From the NCBI GenBank assembly GCA_016709315.1, contig JADJMZ010000010.1:1-8951 (forward strand): a stretch of 8,951 bases of DNA. Direction: 5' to 3'. The notes under the pieces were generated by a model, which did not search any database, was not told the DNA's origin, and saw nothing but the letters and a program-made list of their open reading frames with translations. Of this stretch, positions 1 to 6,292 are shown in pieces. The translations under genes and the position numbers were made by a program. Origin of the DNA: Ignavibacteria bacterium. Its GTDB lineage: Bacteria > Bacteroidota > Ignavibacteria > Tepidaquicellales > Tepidaquicellaceae. Every line of letters starts with the position of its first letter. Within the stretch, counting starts at the first letter, position 1.

Positions 1-1
1 G

Positions 2-445
2 GAAGAACAATCTTCAACTTTGTTAGCAGATTCAGAAACAATCTATCAGAATATATCTTCATTAATGGGTGTTTTAGAAGTAGGCACTCAAACATTCGTA
101 GGGCAACTGCTTAAAGGATTTGGAATGGCGTTTCAAATAATGGATGTTGCAAGTTCATTGCTTAAATTTATTCCTGTATTCGGTAGTTTCTTTGGCGGAA
201 GAGCAAGTGGCGGAATGGTTAACGCATGTGGGACTTATTTGGTAGGCGAACAAGGACCGGAAATATTACAAATGTCAGGATCAGGCGGAATGGTTTACAA
301 CAATTCGCAAACAAATAAATTAATGAATCAGAGTTTGAATAAATCAAATCCGATTAATGTTTATGTAAGTTCAAACATAGACCAAAGATATTTAAAAGTC
401 GGAATTGAAAAATATAATGCTAATCAGAAATATATCAGAGTTTGA
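2..445 (+). CDS. Tail tape measure protein, C-terminal fragment (5' partial)
   Basis: The frame is already open at base 2 and runs off the left edge, so this is the end of a larger gene; the in-frame TTG at 20 is not a credible start. The key signature is a Gly-rich segment, GGRASGGMV, followed by TYLVGEQGPEIL. This pattern is typical of tape measure C-termini, where it reads GGxASGGxV then YLVGExGPEL. It is preceded by a hydrophobic helix (GMAFQIMDVASSLLKFIPVF). The family sets tail length and is threaded through the tail tube. The polar Asn/Gln-rich tail that follows (NNSQTNKLMNQSLNKSN) is also usual. The TGA stop overlaps the TTG start of the next tail gene, which fits co-translation. Confidence 0.88.
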   Translation, partial: EEQSSTLLADSETIYQNISSLMGVLEVGTQTFVGQLLKGFGMAFQIMDVASSLLKFIPVFGSFFGGRASGGMVNACGTYLVGEQGPEILQMSGSGGMVYNNSQTNKLMNQSLNKSNPINVYVSSNIDQRYLKVGIEKYNANQKYIRV

Positions 446-813
446 GAATAGAAGTCACAAAATATTATTTTTACAACAACGAAGATAAAAATATAAATTT
501 CTTTACTGGAGTTTATTCAACAGGTACAACAATAGATTTATATGACTATCTGATTAAAGACGGATTAAGCGAGTTTGCTTATGAAATAGAAGGTGTTGAT
601 TCTGAAAATTCTATTTATGCAAAATGTTCAAATGTAACCTTAACCTGCAAAGGTGATATTTACAACGGAACTAAATTAACAGATTATTTTGAATTATATT
701 TACAAAACAAATACATTCGTTTCAAAATTAATTTCTATGATGAAGATGACATTTTATTTTATACGGGAATAATCACAACAGACGGAATAGAAATTTCAGA
801 CTTGAGATTATGA
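442..813 (+). CDS. Tail-tip/baseplate protein, unknown family (possibly the N-terminal part of a longer gene)
   Basis: A 123-residue protein starting at a TTG that overlaps the tape measure stop (TTGA). It is rich in Tyr, Asp, Asn and Ile with alternating hydrophobic segments, for example IRFKINFYDEDDILFYTGII, which suggests a beta-rich fold. Its position directly after the tape measure is where distal tail and tail-tip proteins lie; I do not recognise a named family. The end is ambiguous. The stop TGA at 811-813 overlaps an ATG at 810 (ATGA), like the other joins in this operon. However, the residues that follow in frame 2 (DYEKEFKDGF) could also continue this protein if two bases (GA) were lost near 803-809. 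Existence of a coding region is likely; the exact C-terminus is uncertain. Confidence 0.7.
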   Translation: MRIEVTKYYFYNNEDKNINFFTGVYSTGTTIDLYDYLIKDGLSEFAYEIEGVDSENSIYAKCSNVTLTCKGDIYNGTKLTDYFELYLQNKYIRFKINFYDEDDILFYTGIITTDGIEISDLRL

Positions 814-856
814 AAAAGAATTTAAAGACGGATTTGCAAACTTCCCTTTACTTAAT

Positions 857-1039
857 ATGTCGGGTGTTAATGGTGATCTTCCTCCCGGCACTCCGTTAAA
901 TTTAGCAAGTTTGGATTTTAAAACAGCAGAAAGAATAATTAATTATAATTTTACAAACCAAATATTAAGTGAAGATTCAAAAGTATTTTTAAGAGATTAT
1001 TTTATTGCTGACAATCCTTATACTTACTTATGCAAATAG
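857..1039 (+). CDS. N-terminal fragment of a frame-broken tail protein
   Basis: Reads as a 60-residue ORF from ATG 857, but the open frame extends back to 806 with protein-like sequence (EKEFKDGFANFPLLN). An ATG at 810, overlapping the previous stop as ATGA, would join this frame if the A-run at 813-817 held six As rather than five, giving MKKEFKDGFANF. I therefore favour 810 as the true start; 857 has no visible ribosome-binding site. The fragment contains DLPPGTPLNLASLDFKTAE and ends at TAG 1037-1039. There the coding signal passes to frame 3, the 1005-2084 reading frame. I infer that both pieces are one tail-tip protein of roughly 420 residues. Family unknown. Confidence 0.55.
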   Translation: MSGVNGDLPPGTPLNLASLDFKTAERIINYNFTNQILSEDSKVFLRDYFIADNPYTYLCK

Positions 1040-2084
1040 TTCACGATTTCAAGATTACGGAGGGACTACAATACATATTAGAACAGGTTATAAATGTTTT
1101 TACCAGGATGAAATATCACATTTGCTTGGTTTTGATTCGCTTTGTCTTTCTATGGGTTGGGTTTGGTTTTTTCATTTAGGAAAATTAGTAGTACAGGAAC
1201 GCAGAGATAATGATTTTCCTATTAAGCATATTGATTATAATGAATTAATTATTCGCAACGGATTAACAAACAGAGTTGAGCAATTCCAATGTTCAAATGT
1301 TGCAATCACTTCAGGGGAGTATGCAGATAGCGGGAATACTTCAAATCGTTTATTCGGATATAATTACAATGCTTTAACAAGATATAGTCTTGCAGGAACA
1401 CAAACAACAATGTATAGTAATGTAAACGGTTATGATAACAGACAGAGACCGTTTGCTTATTTAACTTATCACGCAGGGATATTAGGTATAGCATATTATG
1501 ATTTAAATCCGGCTTTACATCACGTTGCAAGACAAGAAACAGAAGATAACTACAGTTATATTTTAAGTTCTTATTATGTCATACCATTTACTGAACCGGA
1601 TGTAACAAGATTTAAATTTGACAAGAAAAAAACAATTACAATTAATCCCTATATCTGTTCAAAGAAAAATGCAGGCGGGATTAACATTGCAAATGCAAGA
1701 AATAACACAGCTCCGAGATATTACGGCAATGGTAACTTTTATAATTATACTGAAATTGATTCAGAACTTAATCAGTATGAAGGTTTATACACAGGACACG
1801 CAGGACATTCCGTAGTTACTTATAATTCAGTTACAGGCAAACTACAGACTTATGAATTTTATTCACAATCTGGAAATTTCAAAGCAAATTTTAAAAAGTT
1901 TGTGAAAGTGAATGAAGATGTGATTTTAGAAATTGAAGTTGCAGAGTTAATTACTAATCCGTTACAACGGATTCACATTGATAATTTTCCTTATTACGAT
2001 ATTGACAGCAAAGATTTTATAATTGAATCATTAAGTTTTAATTACTTTGATAAAACTACAATTTTAAAAATACGAATGATATGA
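1005..2084 (+). CDS. Large tail-tip/baseplate protein (body of the frame-broken gene)
   Basis: A 359-residue frame that opens without a good start: a TTG at 1005 inside the preceding fragment, with no ribosome-binding site. It is best read as the continuation of the fragment at 810/857-1039. The stretch about 1030-1140 is also open in frame 1 and encodes a helix-like ITEGLQYILEQVINVF there, so more than one break may lie in it. From about 1180 the frame is convincing: Tyr/Asn-rich, beta-strand-like, with many aromatic residues, and ending in FIIESLSFNYF then a Lys/Ile-rich tail. Such endings are common in phage tail proteins whose last strand packs against the tube. It overlaps the next gene by 4 bases (ATGA at 2081). 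Role inferred from its place between tape measure and fibre genes. Confidence 0.65.
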   Translation: MLTILILTYANSSRFQDYGGTTIHIRTGYKCFYQDEISHLLGFDSLCLSMGWVWFFHLGKLVVQERRDNDFPIKHIDYNELIIRNGLTNRVEQFQCSNVAITSGEYADSGNTSNRLFGYNYNALTRYSLAGTQTTMYSNVNGYDNRQRPFAYLTYHAGILGIAYYDLNPALHHVARQETEDNYSYILSSYYVIPFTEPDVTRFKFDKKKTITINPYICSKKNAGGINIANARNNTAPRYYGNGNFYNYTEIDSELNQYEGLYTGHAGHSVVTYNSVTGKLQTYEFYSQSGNFKANFKKFVKVNEDVILEIEVAELITNPLQRIHIDNFPYYDIDSKDFIIESLSFNYFDKTTILKIRMI

Positions 2085-2581
2085 TCTATCAAATTATAAA
2101 TGGCTCAGGTTATCCGGTAGTACATATTCATAATGTAAGCGATGGCTCATTATTAAGAAGTATTAATTTAGATTATTGTAACTTTGAAGGCGGAGAAAAA
2201 GAAAATTACAAAGAAGATTTTAAACGAATTACATTAGAAAAGAATAACAGATTTGTAGATTATTCATTCAAAGCTGCACGAATAACATTTACTCTTGACT
2301 ATTCGCAGTTGATAGAAGTAGGTATGACTGATAATATTGAATGGATATATTATTATCATTCGTTACCGGACTTGTATTTTATAAGACTACAGCCAAGATC
2401 TGATGTTATCAGCAGACAGTTTGAAGTTAGAATAGATGGCGAATATTCTTTAGGCAAGTTACCGGACAACATCGGGCATACGGACACTGTAATAACTTTT
2501 ATCACAACGGAAACAGTAGGAAAGCAATTTACTAATTTAGATTATACTTCAATCAGAATGAACTTTTTTATTCACAATTAA
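2081..2581 (+). CDS. Tail/baseplate protein of unknown family
   Basis: A 166-residue protein coupled to the preceding gene by an ATGA overlap. No family is recognised with certainty. The sequence has the amphipathic strand pattern of a structural protein. It contains the segment LPDLYFIRLQPRSDVISRQ followed by FEVRIDGEYSLGKL, then a second strand-rich part (TDTVITFITTETV). There is no signal peptide, membrane segment or catalytic motif. Between the tail-tip gene and the fibre it is best placed as a baseplate or fibre-attachment component. That role rests on gene order only. Confidence 0.72.
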   Translation: MIYQIINGSGYPVVHIHNVSDGSLLRSINLDYCNFEGGEKENYKEDFKRITLEKNNRFVDYSFKAARITFTLDYSQLIEVGMTDNIEWIYYYHSLPDLYFIRLQPRSDVISRQFEVRIDGEYSLGKLPDNIGHTDTVITFITTETVGKQFTNLDYTSIRMNFFIHN

Positions 2582-2591
2582 TTTTATTTAA

Positions 2592-3752
2592 ATGGCAATT
2601 ACATATAAGTTAACAGTAGGTAAAGTAAGCGGTGGGAACTTTCAGCCGGATAATGCATATACAGATTTGAACTTGCGGAAGTCTCCTTACACAACAAGGG
2701 AGAGCACACAGACAGCCGGAGCAATTACAAACGGATTGTATGAGTTTCTGAATGTTTCCGATGGTGATTACAAAGTATATGACGGCAATACTGAACAGAC
2801 TAACTTTGGAATAATTCCAATCGGTGAGGATCAAGCCGTTACAATCACAGGAAATCAGACGGTAGCCGGCACTAAAACATTCTCAAGTCAGATTGTTGTT
2901 AGTCACGCAGACGGGTTAAAAGCTGATAAGATAGTCGGATATACTTCAGCAGCAGCAGTAAATATTGCAGGAATATCGCTTAATACTGATTTAAATACTT
3001 CAGGTATTGTTTCAACAACGGGTTCACAGGATATCAGTGGTGCTAAAAGAATTACTACTTCGCTAAACATTGATTCAAGCGGTGCAATACTAAACATTGA
3101 GGCGGGCGGAATAGGTATTATTGAAGATGCTCCGACTTCAGGGAATCACATTGTAAACAAGACTTACGCTGATTCTTTGGCAATCACTCCATTCCAACAA
3201 TCTCCGAATGTTGTTAGACTAATTCCAAACGGAACGCAGGAAACAAATAAAGTTTATACAAATTATGCAACTGCACTATATAACGCCTGGAGTTTTGCAG
3301 ATTCAACAAGACGGATGACTATAATGGTAGAAGGTATGGGAACGGGTGCTTCTACAATCGCAATCACAGACGCCGGAGGCGGTGCAGGATTTATAAATGA
3401 TTATATCACTGTCAGAGGCGTATCACAACAACAAACAAGGTTAACTGTTCCCGATGACACTTTGACTGTTACGACTTTAGGAAATTCATCATTTGAAAAT
3501 TTAACAATGATATTGACGGGCGGTGCTGCCGATCCGATATTTGAAAAATTAGTATTTAATAATGTATTTTTTGACTTGGATGTAAATTCAGTTACTTTCA
3601 CAAATTGCGAGTTCAGAAATTGCACAGTGAAAATAACGACAGGATCTCCGACTTATACAAGTTGCAAAGGTTCGGGAGTTTATACAACAGGTTCATTTGG
3701 ATCGAGTCCGATTAACGGCACTGATTCAATTTCAGTTTCAGACATTGCATAA
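2592..3752 (+). CDS. Tail fibre protein with fibre repeats and a predicted beta-helix C-terminus
   Basis: A 386-residue receptor-binding type protein. Residues 1-80 form an N-terminal part that probably attaches to the tail. Residues 87-97 (GNQTVAGTKTF) and 144-152 (GSQDISGAK) are two copies of the GxQxVxGxKTF-type motif of trimeric phage fibres. HIVNKTYADS at 186-195 is the fibre motif usually seen as VVNKxYVD. Residues about 263-360 have short repeating strands with stacked Asn, Thr and Cys (VTFTNCEFRNCTVKITTG), as in right-handed parallel beta-helices. No catalytic residues can be assigned, so depolymerase activity is only possible. It begins 10 bases after the previous stop, with an A/T-rich leader. 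Unlike the genes around it, the frame is intact throughout. Confidence 0.85.
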   Translation: MAITYKLTVGKVSGGNFQPDNAYTDLNLRKSPYTTRESTQTAGAITNGLYEFLNVSDGDYKVYDGNTEQTNFGIIPIGEDQAVTITGNQTVAGTKTFSSQIVVSHADGLKADKIVGYTSAAAVNIAGISLNTDLNTSGIVSTTGSQDISGAKRITTSLNIDSSGAILNIEAGGIGIIEDAPTSGNHIVNKTYADSLAITPFQQSPNVVRLIPNGTQETNKVYTNYATALYNAWSFADSTRRMTIMVEGMGTGASTIAITDAGGGAGFINDYITVRGVSQQQTRLTVPDDTLTVTTLGNSSFENLTMILTGGAADPIFEKLVFNNVFFDLDVNSVTFTNCEFRNCTVKITTGSPTYTSCKGSGVYTTGSFGSSPINGTDSISVSDIA

Positions 3753-3764
3753 ATTAAAATTATT

Positions 3765-4322
3765 ATGACAAAAAAAATATTATACTTTGTATTGCTTTCA
3801 GTTCTGATTATGTCAGTAGGTTACGACATACAGACGGGAAGAATACAGTTCGGTAGTTCAAGAATAAATGATTCAACAAGTGCTTTGATGACAATGAATA
3901 AGGGACTGTTGATAAACGGAGATTTATACACTCCCGATGCAGGAAAATTTTATATTGGGGATAATTATTTAAACGGACTTGCAAATAACATGGGTTACTA
4001 TTCGACTACTCACACATTTTACACACAGGATGGTACAACAATAGCAACATTCGACAGTGCGGGGGGTGTAACAATAGCAGACAATTTAACAGCGGATACT
4101 TTAAAAGGGAACGGCACGCAGATAACAGGAGCAAAGTCAGGTTATGTATTTTTTCAAACATTATCAAATAATTATGCAGACGGGGTTACTTATTATTTAG
4201 GAAATATTGCAGTTGCCCCTTCGACTGCGGGGGGCAATAGAAAATTATATTTTAACAGAGCTTGTAAAATAAAAGGTATAGCATTAAATGCTTCGGTATT
4301 AGGAACTTTAGGGAACAGCTAA
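3765..4322 (+). CDS. Second fibre-like protein with N-terminal hydrophobic segment (C-terminus displaced by frame break)
   Basis: Reads as 185 residues but is truncated by a lost base in GGG 4311-4313. Residues 3-19 (KKILYFVLLSVLIMSVG) have a positively charged start and a hydrophobic core like a signal peptide or anchor, which is odd for a tail protein. Residues 45-75 (GLLINGDLYTPDAG, then KFYIGDNYLNGL) resemble fibre or chaperone-associated repeats. Residues 100-122 form a further repeat-like unit. From residue 126 (GYVFFQTLSNNYADGVTYYLG) a C-terminal lectin-like or head domain begins. Its remainder lies in other frames at 4313-4521. Repaired, the gene would be 3765-4521, 253 residues. It could be a second receptor-binding protein, a fibre cap, or an exported fibre-like protein. 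Confidence 0.75.
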   Translation: MTKKILYFVLLSVLIMSVGYDIQTGRIQFGSSRINDSTSALMTMNKGLLINGDLYTPDAGKFYIGDNYLNGLANNMGYYSTTHTFYTQDGTTIATFDSAGGVTIADNLTADTLKGNGTQITGAKSGYVFFQTLSNNYADGVTYYLGNIAVAPSTAGGNRKLYFNRACKIKGIALNASVLGTLGNS

Positions 4323-4521
4323 TATGTGTTATATATTTAAGGAAGAATGATACAAGTGATGAAACAATTACTACAACTGCACAATGGACAGCAGTTAATA
4401 ATTATACAAGTTCAAAATAGTTAACCACAGAATAGCAAAGATGATTATATTGAAATAAAAATAAAAGTACATGGGCAATAATCGCTATTACTTTGTAGTA
4501 GGTAATTTATATATTGAATAA
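4313..4521 (+). pseudogene. Displaced C-terminal part of the fibre-like protein, several one-base breaks
   Basis: Frame 2 from 4313 reads EQLICVIYLRKNDTSDETI and continues to TAG 4418-4420. This matches the style of phage head domains that carry YLRxNNTTDTxI. Past that stop, single added bases in A-runs at 4414-4417, 4437-4439, 4463-4466 and 4477-4478 give a continuous reading. It contains IAKDDYIEIKIKSTW and ends GNLYIE at TAA 4519-4521. DYIEIK, a Trp-containing turn and a final YIE are, as I recall, the usual end of this fibre domain. With the GGG repair at 4311-4313, the whole gene 3765-4521 needs five added bases and becomes 254 codons including stop. Reading and family are inferred from pattern, not from a database. 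Confidence 0.7.
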
Positions 4522-4552
4522 TGACCATTTACATAATTAAAATAAAAAAACC

Positions 4553-4821
4553 ATGCAATCATTAACTAAATTTATAACGGACAATAAAGACAAAATAAGC
4601 ACGCTGTTTGCGTTTGTTATGTTTCTTTATGAACCGTTAAATTCATACTTTATGAATCAGCGTTTGAATGGAAGACATTTATATTTCTTTTATTCGGTTC
4701 GTTAGTAAGTTTTTCAATTGGTAAATATCCGAAGAACTTATTGACAGGCAACAACTTAACAGCATCTAAGGAATTGCAGATTGATAGTAAAGGATTTGCA
4801 ACTTCAGACGATTTAAAATAG
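4553..4821 (+). pseudogene. Holin-like small membrane protein, frame-broken
   Basis: ATG 4553 opens a 50-codon frame ending at TAG 4703-4705. Its N-terminus (MQSLTKFITDNKDKISTLFA) leads into a hydrophobic helix. In frame 1 from about 4663 there is a second hydrophobic helix, FEWKTFIFLLFGSLVSFSIG, then a polar tail ending ATSDDLK at TAG 4819-4821. Adding one T to TTT 4663-4665 joins the two and gives 89 residues with two membrane segments and a charged C-terminus. That is the size and topology of many phage holins. It sits upstream of the lysin with accessory genes between. Holin function is inferred from topology and position. A real decayed gene is the alternative to a missing base. Confidence 0.65.
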
Positions 4822-4827
4822 TAATAC

Positions 4828-4850
4828 ATTCGTTTCCCAAATAGACGAAT
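4828..4850 (+). other. Short inverted repeat between the holin-like gene and the next gene
   Basis: ATTCGT at 4828-4833 and ACGAAT at 4845-4850 are perfect inverses. Including a T-G and a T-A pair, the stem is 8 bp with a 7-base loop (CCCAAAT). No run of Ts follows, so it is not a standard intrinsic terminator. It may be an RNA processing or regulatory hairpin, or chance in AT-rich DNA. Confidence 0.25.
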
Positions 4851-4870
4851 TAAAATAAAATTTATAAATA

Positions 4871-4877
4871 AAAGGAG
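4871..4877 (+). promoter_or_regulatory. Strong Shine-Dalgarno site (AAAGGAG)
   Basis: AAAGGAG lies 8 bases before ATG 4886. It is one of only two good Shine-Dalgarno sequences that I see in the window. It argues that translation of the following membrane protein starts at 4886, not at the TTG at 4920. Confidence 0.6.
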
Positions 4878-4885
4878 AAAAATAA

Positions 4886-4915
4886 ATGTTATTAATGAAT
4901 CAAAACTCCTATTAA
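4886..4915 (+). other. Nine-codon ORF behind the strong ribosome-binding site, probably the displaced start of the next gene
   Basis: ATG 4886 reads MLLMNQNSY and stops at TAA 4913-4915. The next gene's frame (frame 3) is open from 4899 with IKTPIKKLDNTVV, so a small indel near the A-run at 4902-4905 would fuse the two. The fused start would read MLLMNQ then TPIKKLDN or KTPIKKLDN. A leader peptide is the alternative, but the frame-break pattern elsewhere in the window favours a displaced start. Confidence 0.4.
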
Positions 4916-4919
4916 AAAA

Positions 4920-5195
4920 TTGGATAATACAGTGGTGACTATCACAATCTTATCAGGCATTACTACACTGTTAACATCGGTAGTAGGTTATTTTCTTATA
5001 AGACTTATCAGGGTTAATGATGAAAATCAAAAATCTAATATTGAATATCAAATCAGGACTACAAAAGAAATGAATGAAATAAAATACAATTATCTTGACA
5101 GATTTGATAAAGTCAAAAATCAAATACAAGAATCTGAAATAAGAATTATCTCAAACATTGCAGGTAAATTCAGACATTTGAAAGATGACGAATGA
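4920..5195 (+). CDS. Small membrane-anchored coiled-coil protein
   Basis: Reads as 91 residues from TTG 4920, but the true start is probably ATG 4886 (see the ribosome-binding site at 4871). Residues 4-29 (VVTITILSGITTLLTSVVGY and on) form one hydrophobic helix. The following 60 residues are charged and helical (NEIKYNYLDRFDKVKNQIQE), like a coiled coil facing the cytoplasm or periplasm. Phage genes of this form occur next to holins and lysins, and some act as spanin-like or holin-accessory proteins, but no motif fixes the role. The stop overlaps the start of the next gene by 11 bases. Confidence 0.7.
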   Translation: MDNTVVTITILSGITTLLTSVVGYFLIRLIRVNDENQKSNIEYQIRTTKEMNEIKYNYLDRFDKVKNQIQESEIRIISNIAGKFRHLKDDE

Positions 5196-5526
5196 AGCGA
5201 AAAATATTATTCTGAAAATAATTAAAGATAATATTTCAGCTCCTGATTATGATATTGCAAGTAATCCCAAAGTCAAGAAATGTTTTAAAGATCTGAAATA
5301 TGATTCTGTGAGACGGATTATAAATTTATTACGAAAAGAATATAATTTATGTAACCCGAACACAGAAAATAAAAAAAAGATTGATAAAGATATTCCAATT
5401 TATTTAAAGAAGTATAAAGACAGTACGATTCATCAAATAGCATCGCAGTTAAAACTTAAATATCCATTTTATAAATTTAACACGATTCGCCTTTATGTCA
5501 CTCAATACATCCACTGGCAACAATAA
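5185..5526 (+). CDS. Small basic two-repeat protein, HTH-like, possible DNA-binding
   Basis: A 113-residue Lys-rich protein. Two segments look alike: residues 21-53, with IAS at 24-26 and SVRRI at 41-45, and residues 79-111, with IAS at 85-87 and TIRLY at 100-104. Each has a helix, a turn and an Arg-bearing second helix (IAS, then Lys-rich helix, then S/T-V/I-R), as in helix-turn-helix units. The two are joined by a Lys-rich linker (NTENKKKIDKD). A transcriptional regulator or DNA-packaging accessory would fit, but no family is recognised. It overlaps its neighbours on both sides (11 bases upstream, 32 downstream), so it is translationally linked to the metallophosphoesterase. Confidence 0.65.
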   Translation: MTNEAKNIILKIIKDNISAPDYDIASNPKVKKCFKDLKYDSVRRIINLLRKEYNLCNPNTENKKKIDKDIPIYLKKYKDSTIHQIASQLKLKYPFYKFNTIRLYVTQYIHWQQ

Positions 5527-6292
5527 ATTCAATATTCCTGAAGGAATAATTGAACTTCCTTTAAAGCCGTTCAAAGTCAGCAATGCAAAAAACATTCTGA
5601 TTATTTCAGATACACATTTCCCGTACCACGACAAAAAAGCATTAACAACAGCAATTAATTACAAAGATAATATTGATACAATAATATTACTCGGTGATAT
5701 GATGGATTTTTATTCACTTAGTTCGTTTGCTAAAAATCCTAATCTACCGGGCATTAGAGATGAGTTAAAAATATGCAGAGAATTTTTAACTTATTTAAGA
5801 AGTAAGTTCCGTAATGCTCAAATTATTTATTATGAAGGCAATCATGAAATCAGATTAGCAAGGTATATTTTTCAACATGCTCCTGCAATTGCAGGATTGG
5901 AAACAATGCTATTTAAAACAGAATTAGACTTTCATAATTTGAGTATTCAGTTTGTTGAAAACGGGACTTGTTTAAAAGTCGGCTCACTTCATTTATTACA
6001 CGGCAACGAGGCAGGATGCAGAGGCGGTATTAACATTGCACGGACAATGTTATTAAAAACAAATGATAACTGTGCATTTGGTAACTTTCATAAAACACAA
6101 TCTCACTCAGGGCGAGACTTAGACGGCGGTGAGTTTGTTAATTTTGCAATCGGATGCCTATGCGGATTGAAGCCGAGATACTTACCTATTAATCAATGGA
6201 ATTTAGGATTCGCAACAGTTGATTTATTTAAGAATGAATTTGATTTTCAAAATAAACGGATACTTGCAAATTATAATGTGAGGAGTAATTGA
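5495..6292 (+). CDS. Calcineurin-like metallophosphoesterase
   Basis: A 265-residue enzyme with the complete metal-binding set of the calcineurin-like phosphoesterase fold. DTH at 39-41 supplies Asp39 and His41. GDMMD at 67-71 supplies Asp68. GNHE at 115-118 supplies Asn116 and His117. His169 sits in LLHG, and GNFHKT at 196-201 replaces the usual GHTH with His199 kept. Substrates in this superfamily include phosphodiesters, nucleic acid ends, nucleotides and phosphoproteins; none can be assigned here. There is no signal peptide, so it should be cytoplasmic. ATG 5495 lies 32 bases inside the upstream HTH-like gene; the coupling suggests a shared function, for example in DNA handling. Confidence 0.87.
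   Translation: MSLNTSTGNNKFNIPEGIIELPLKPFKVSNAKNILIISDTHFPYHDKKALTTAINYKDNIDTIILLGDMMDFYSLSSFAKNPNLPGIRDELKICREFLTYLRSKFRNAQIIYYEGNHEIRLARYIFQHAPAIAGLETMLFKTELDFHNLSIQFVENGTCLKVGSLHLLHGNEAGCRGGINIARTMLLKTNDNCAFGNFHKTQSHSGRDLDGGEFVNFAIGCLCGLKPRYLPINQWNLGFATVDLFKNEFDFQNKRILANYNVRSN
6280..6285 (+). promoter_or_regulatory. Shine-Dalgarno site (GAGGAG) of the C39-like peptidase gene
   Basis: GAGGAG ends 7 bases before ATG 6293 and lies inside the last codons of the phosphoesterase gene. With the stop TGA directly adjoining the ATG, it supports 6293 as the start and independent ribosome loading on this gene. Confidence 0.6.

Noticed and set aside
810..830. Programmed -1 frameshift at the A-run after 812
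   Set aside because: The seven-base slippery pattern is not met (G AAA AAG), and similar breaks recur at many unrelated runs, which favours missing bases.
1306..1530. Minus-strand ORF of 74 residues
   Set aside because: It lies fully inside the tail gene, has no family features and no neighbours on that strand.
1618..1815. Plus-strand 65-residue ORF
   Set aside because: Out-of-frame shadow of the tail gene, low-complexity Lys/Gln/Ile sequence.
2610..3625. Three minus-strand ORFs opposite the tail fibre
   Set aside because: They mirror the intact fibre gene; the composition is that of an antisense shadow.
1037..4705. Reassigned TAG codon (as in some gut phages) to explain the internal stops
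   Set aside because: Reading TAG at 1037, 4418 and 4703 as sense does not restore proteins; other stops follow at once (TAA directly after 4703-4705).
4828..4870. Intrinsic terminator at the hairpin
   Set aside because: The 8-bp stem is weak and no U-run follows; kept only as an inverted repeat.
5449..5634. Minus-strand 61-residue ORF over the HTH/phosphoesterase junction
   Set aside because: The plus-strand phosphoesterase has clear motifs; no evidence for an antisense gene.
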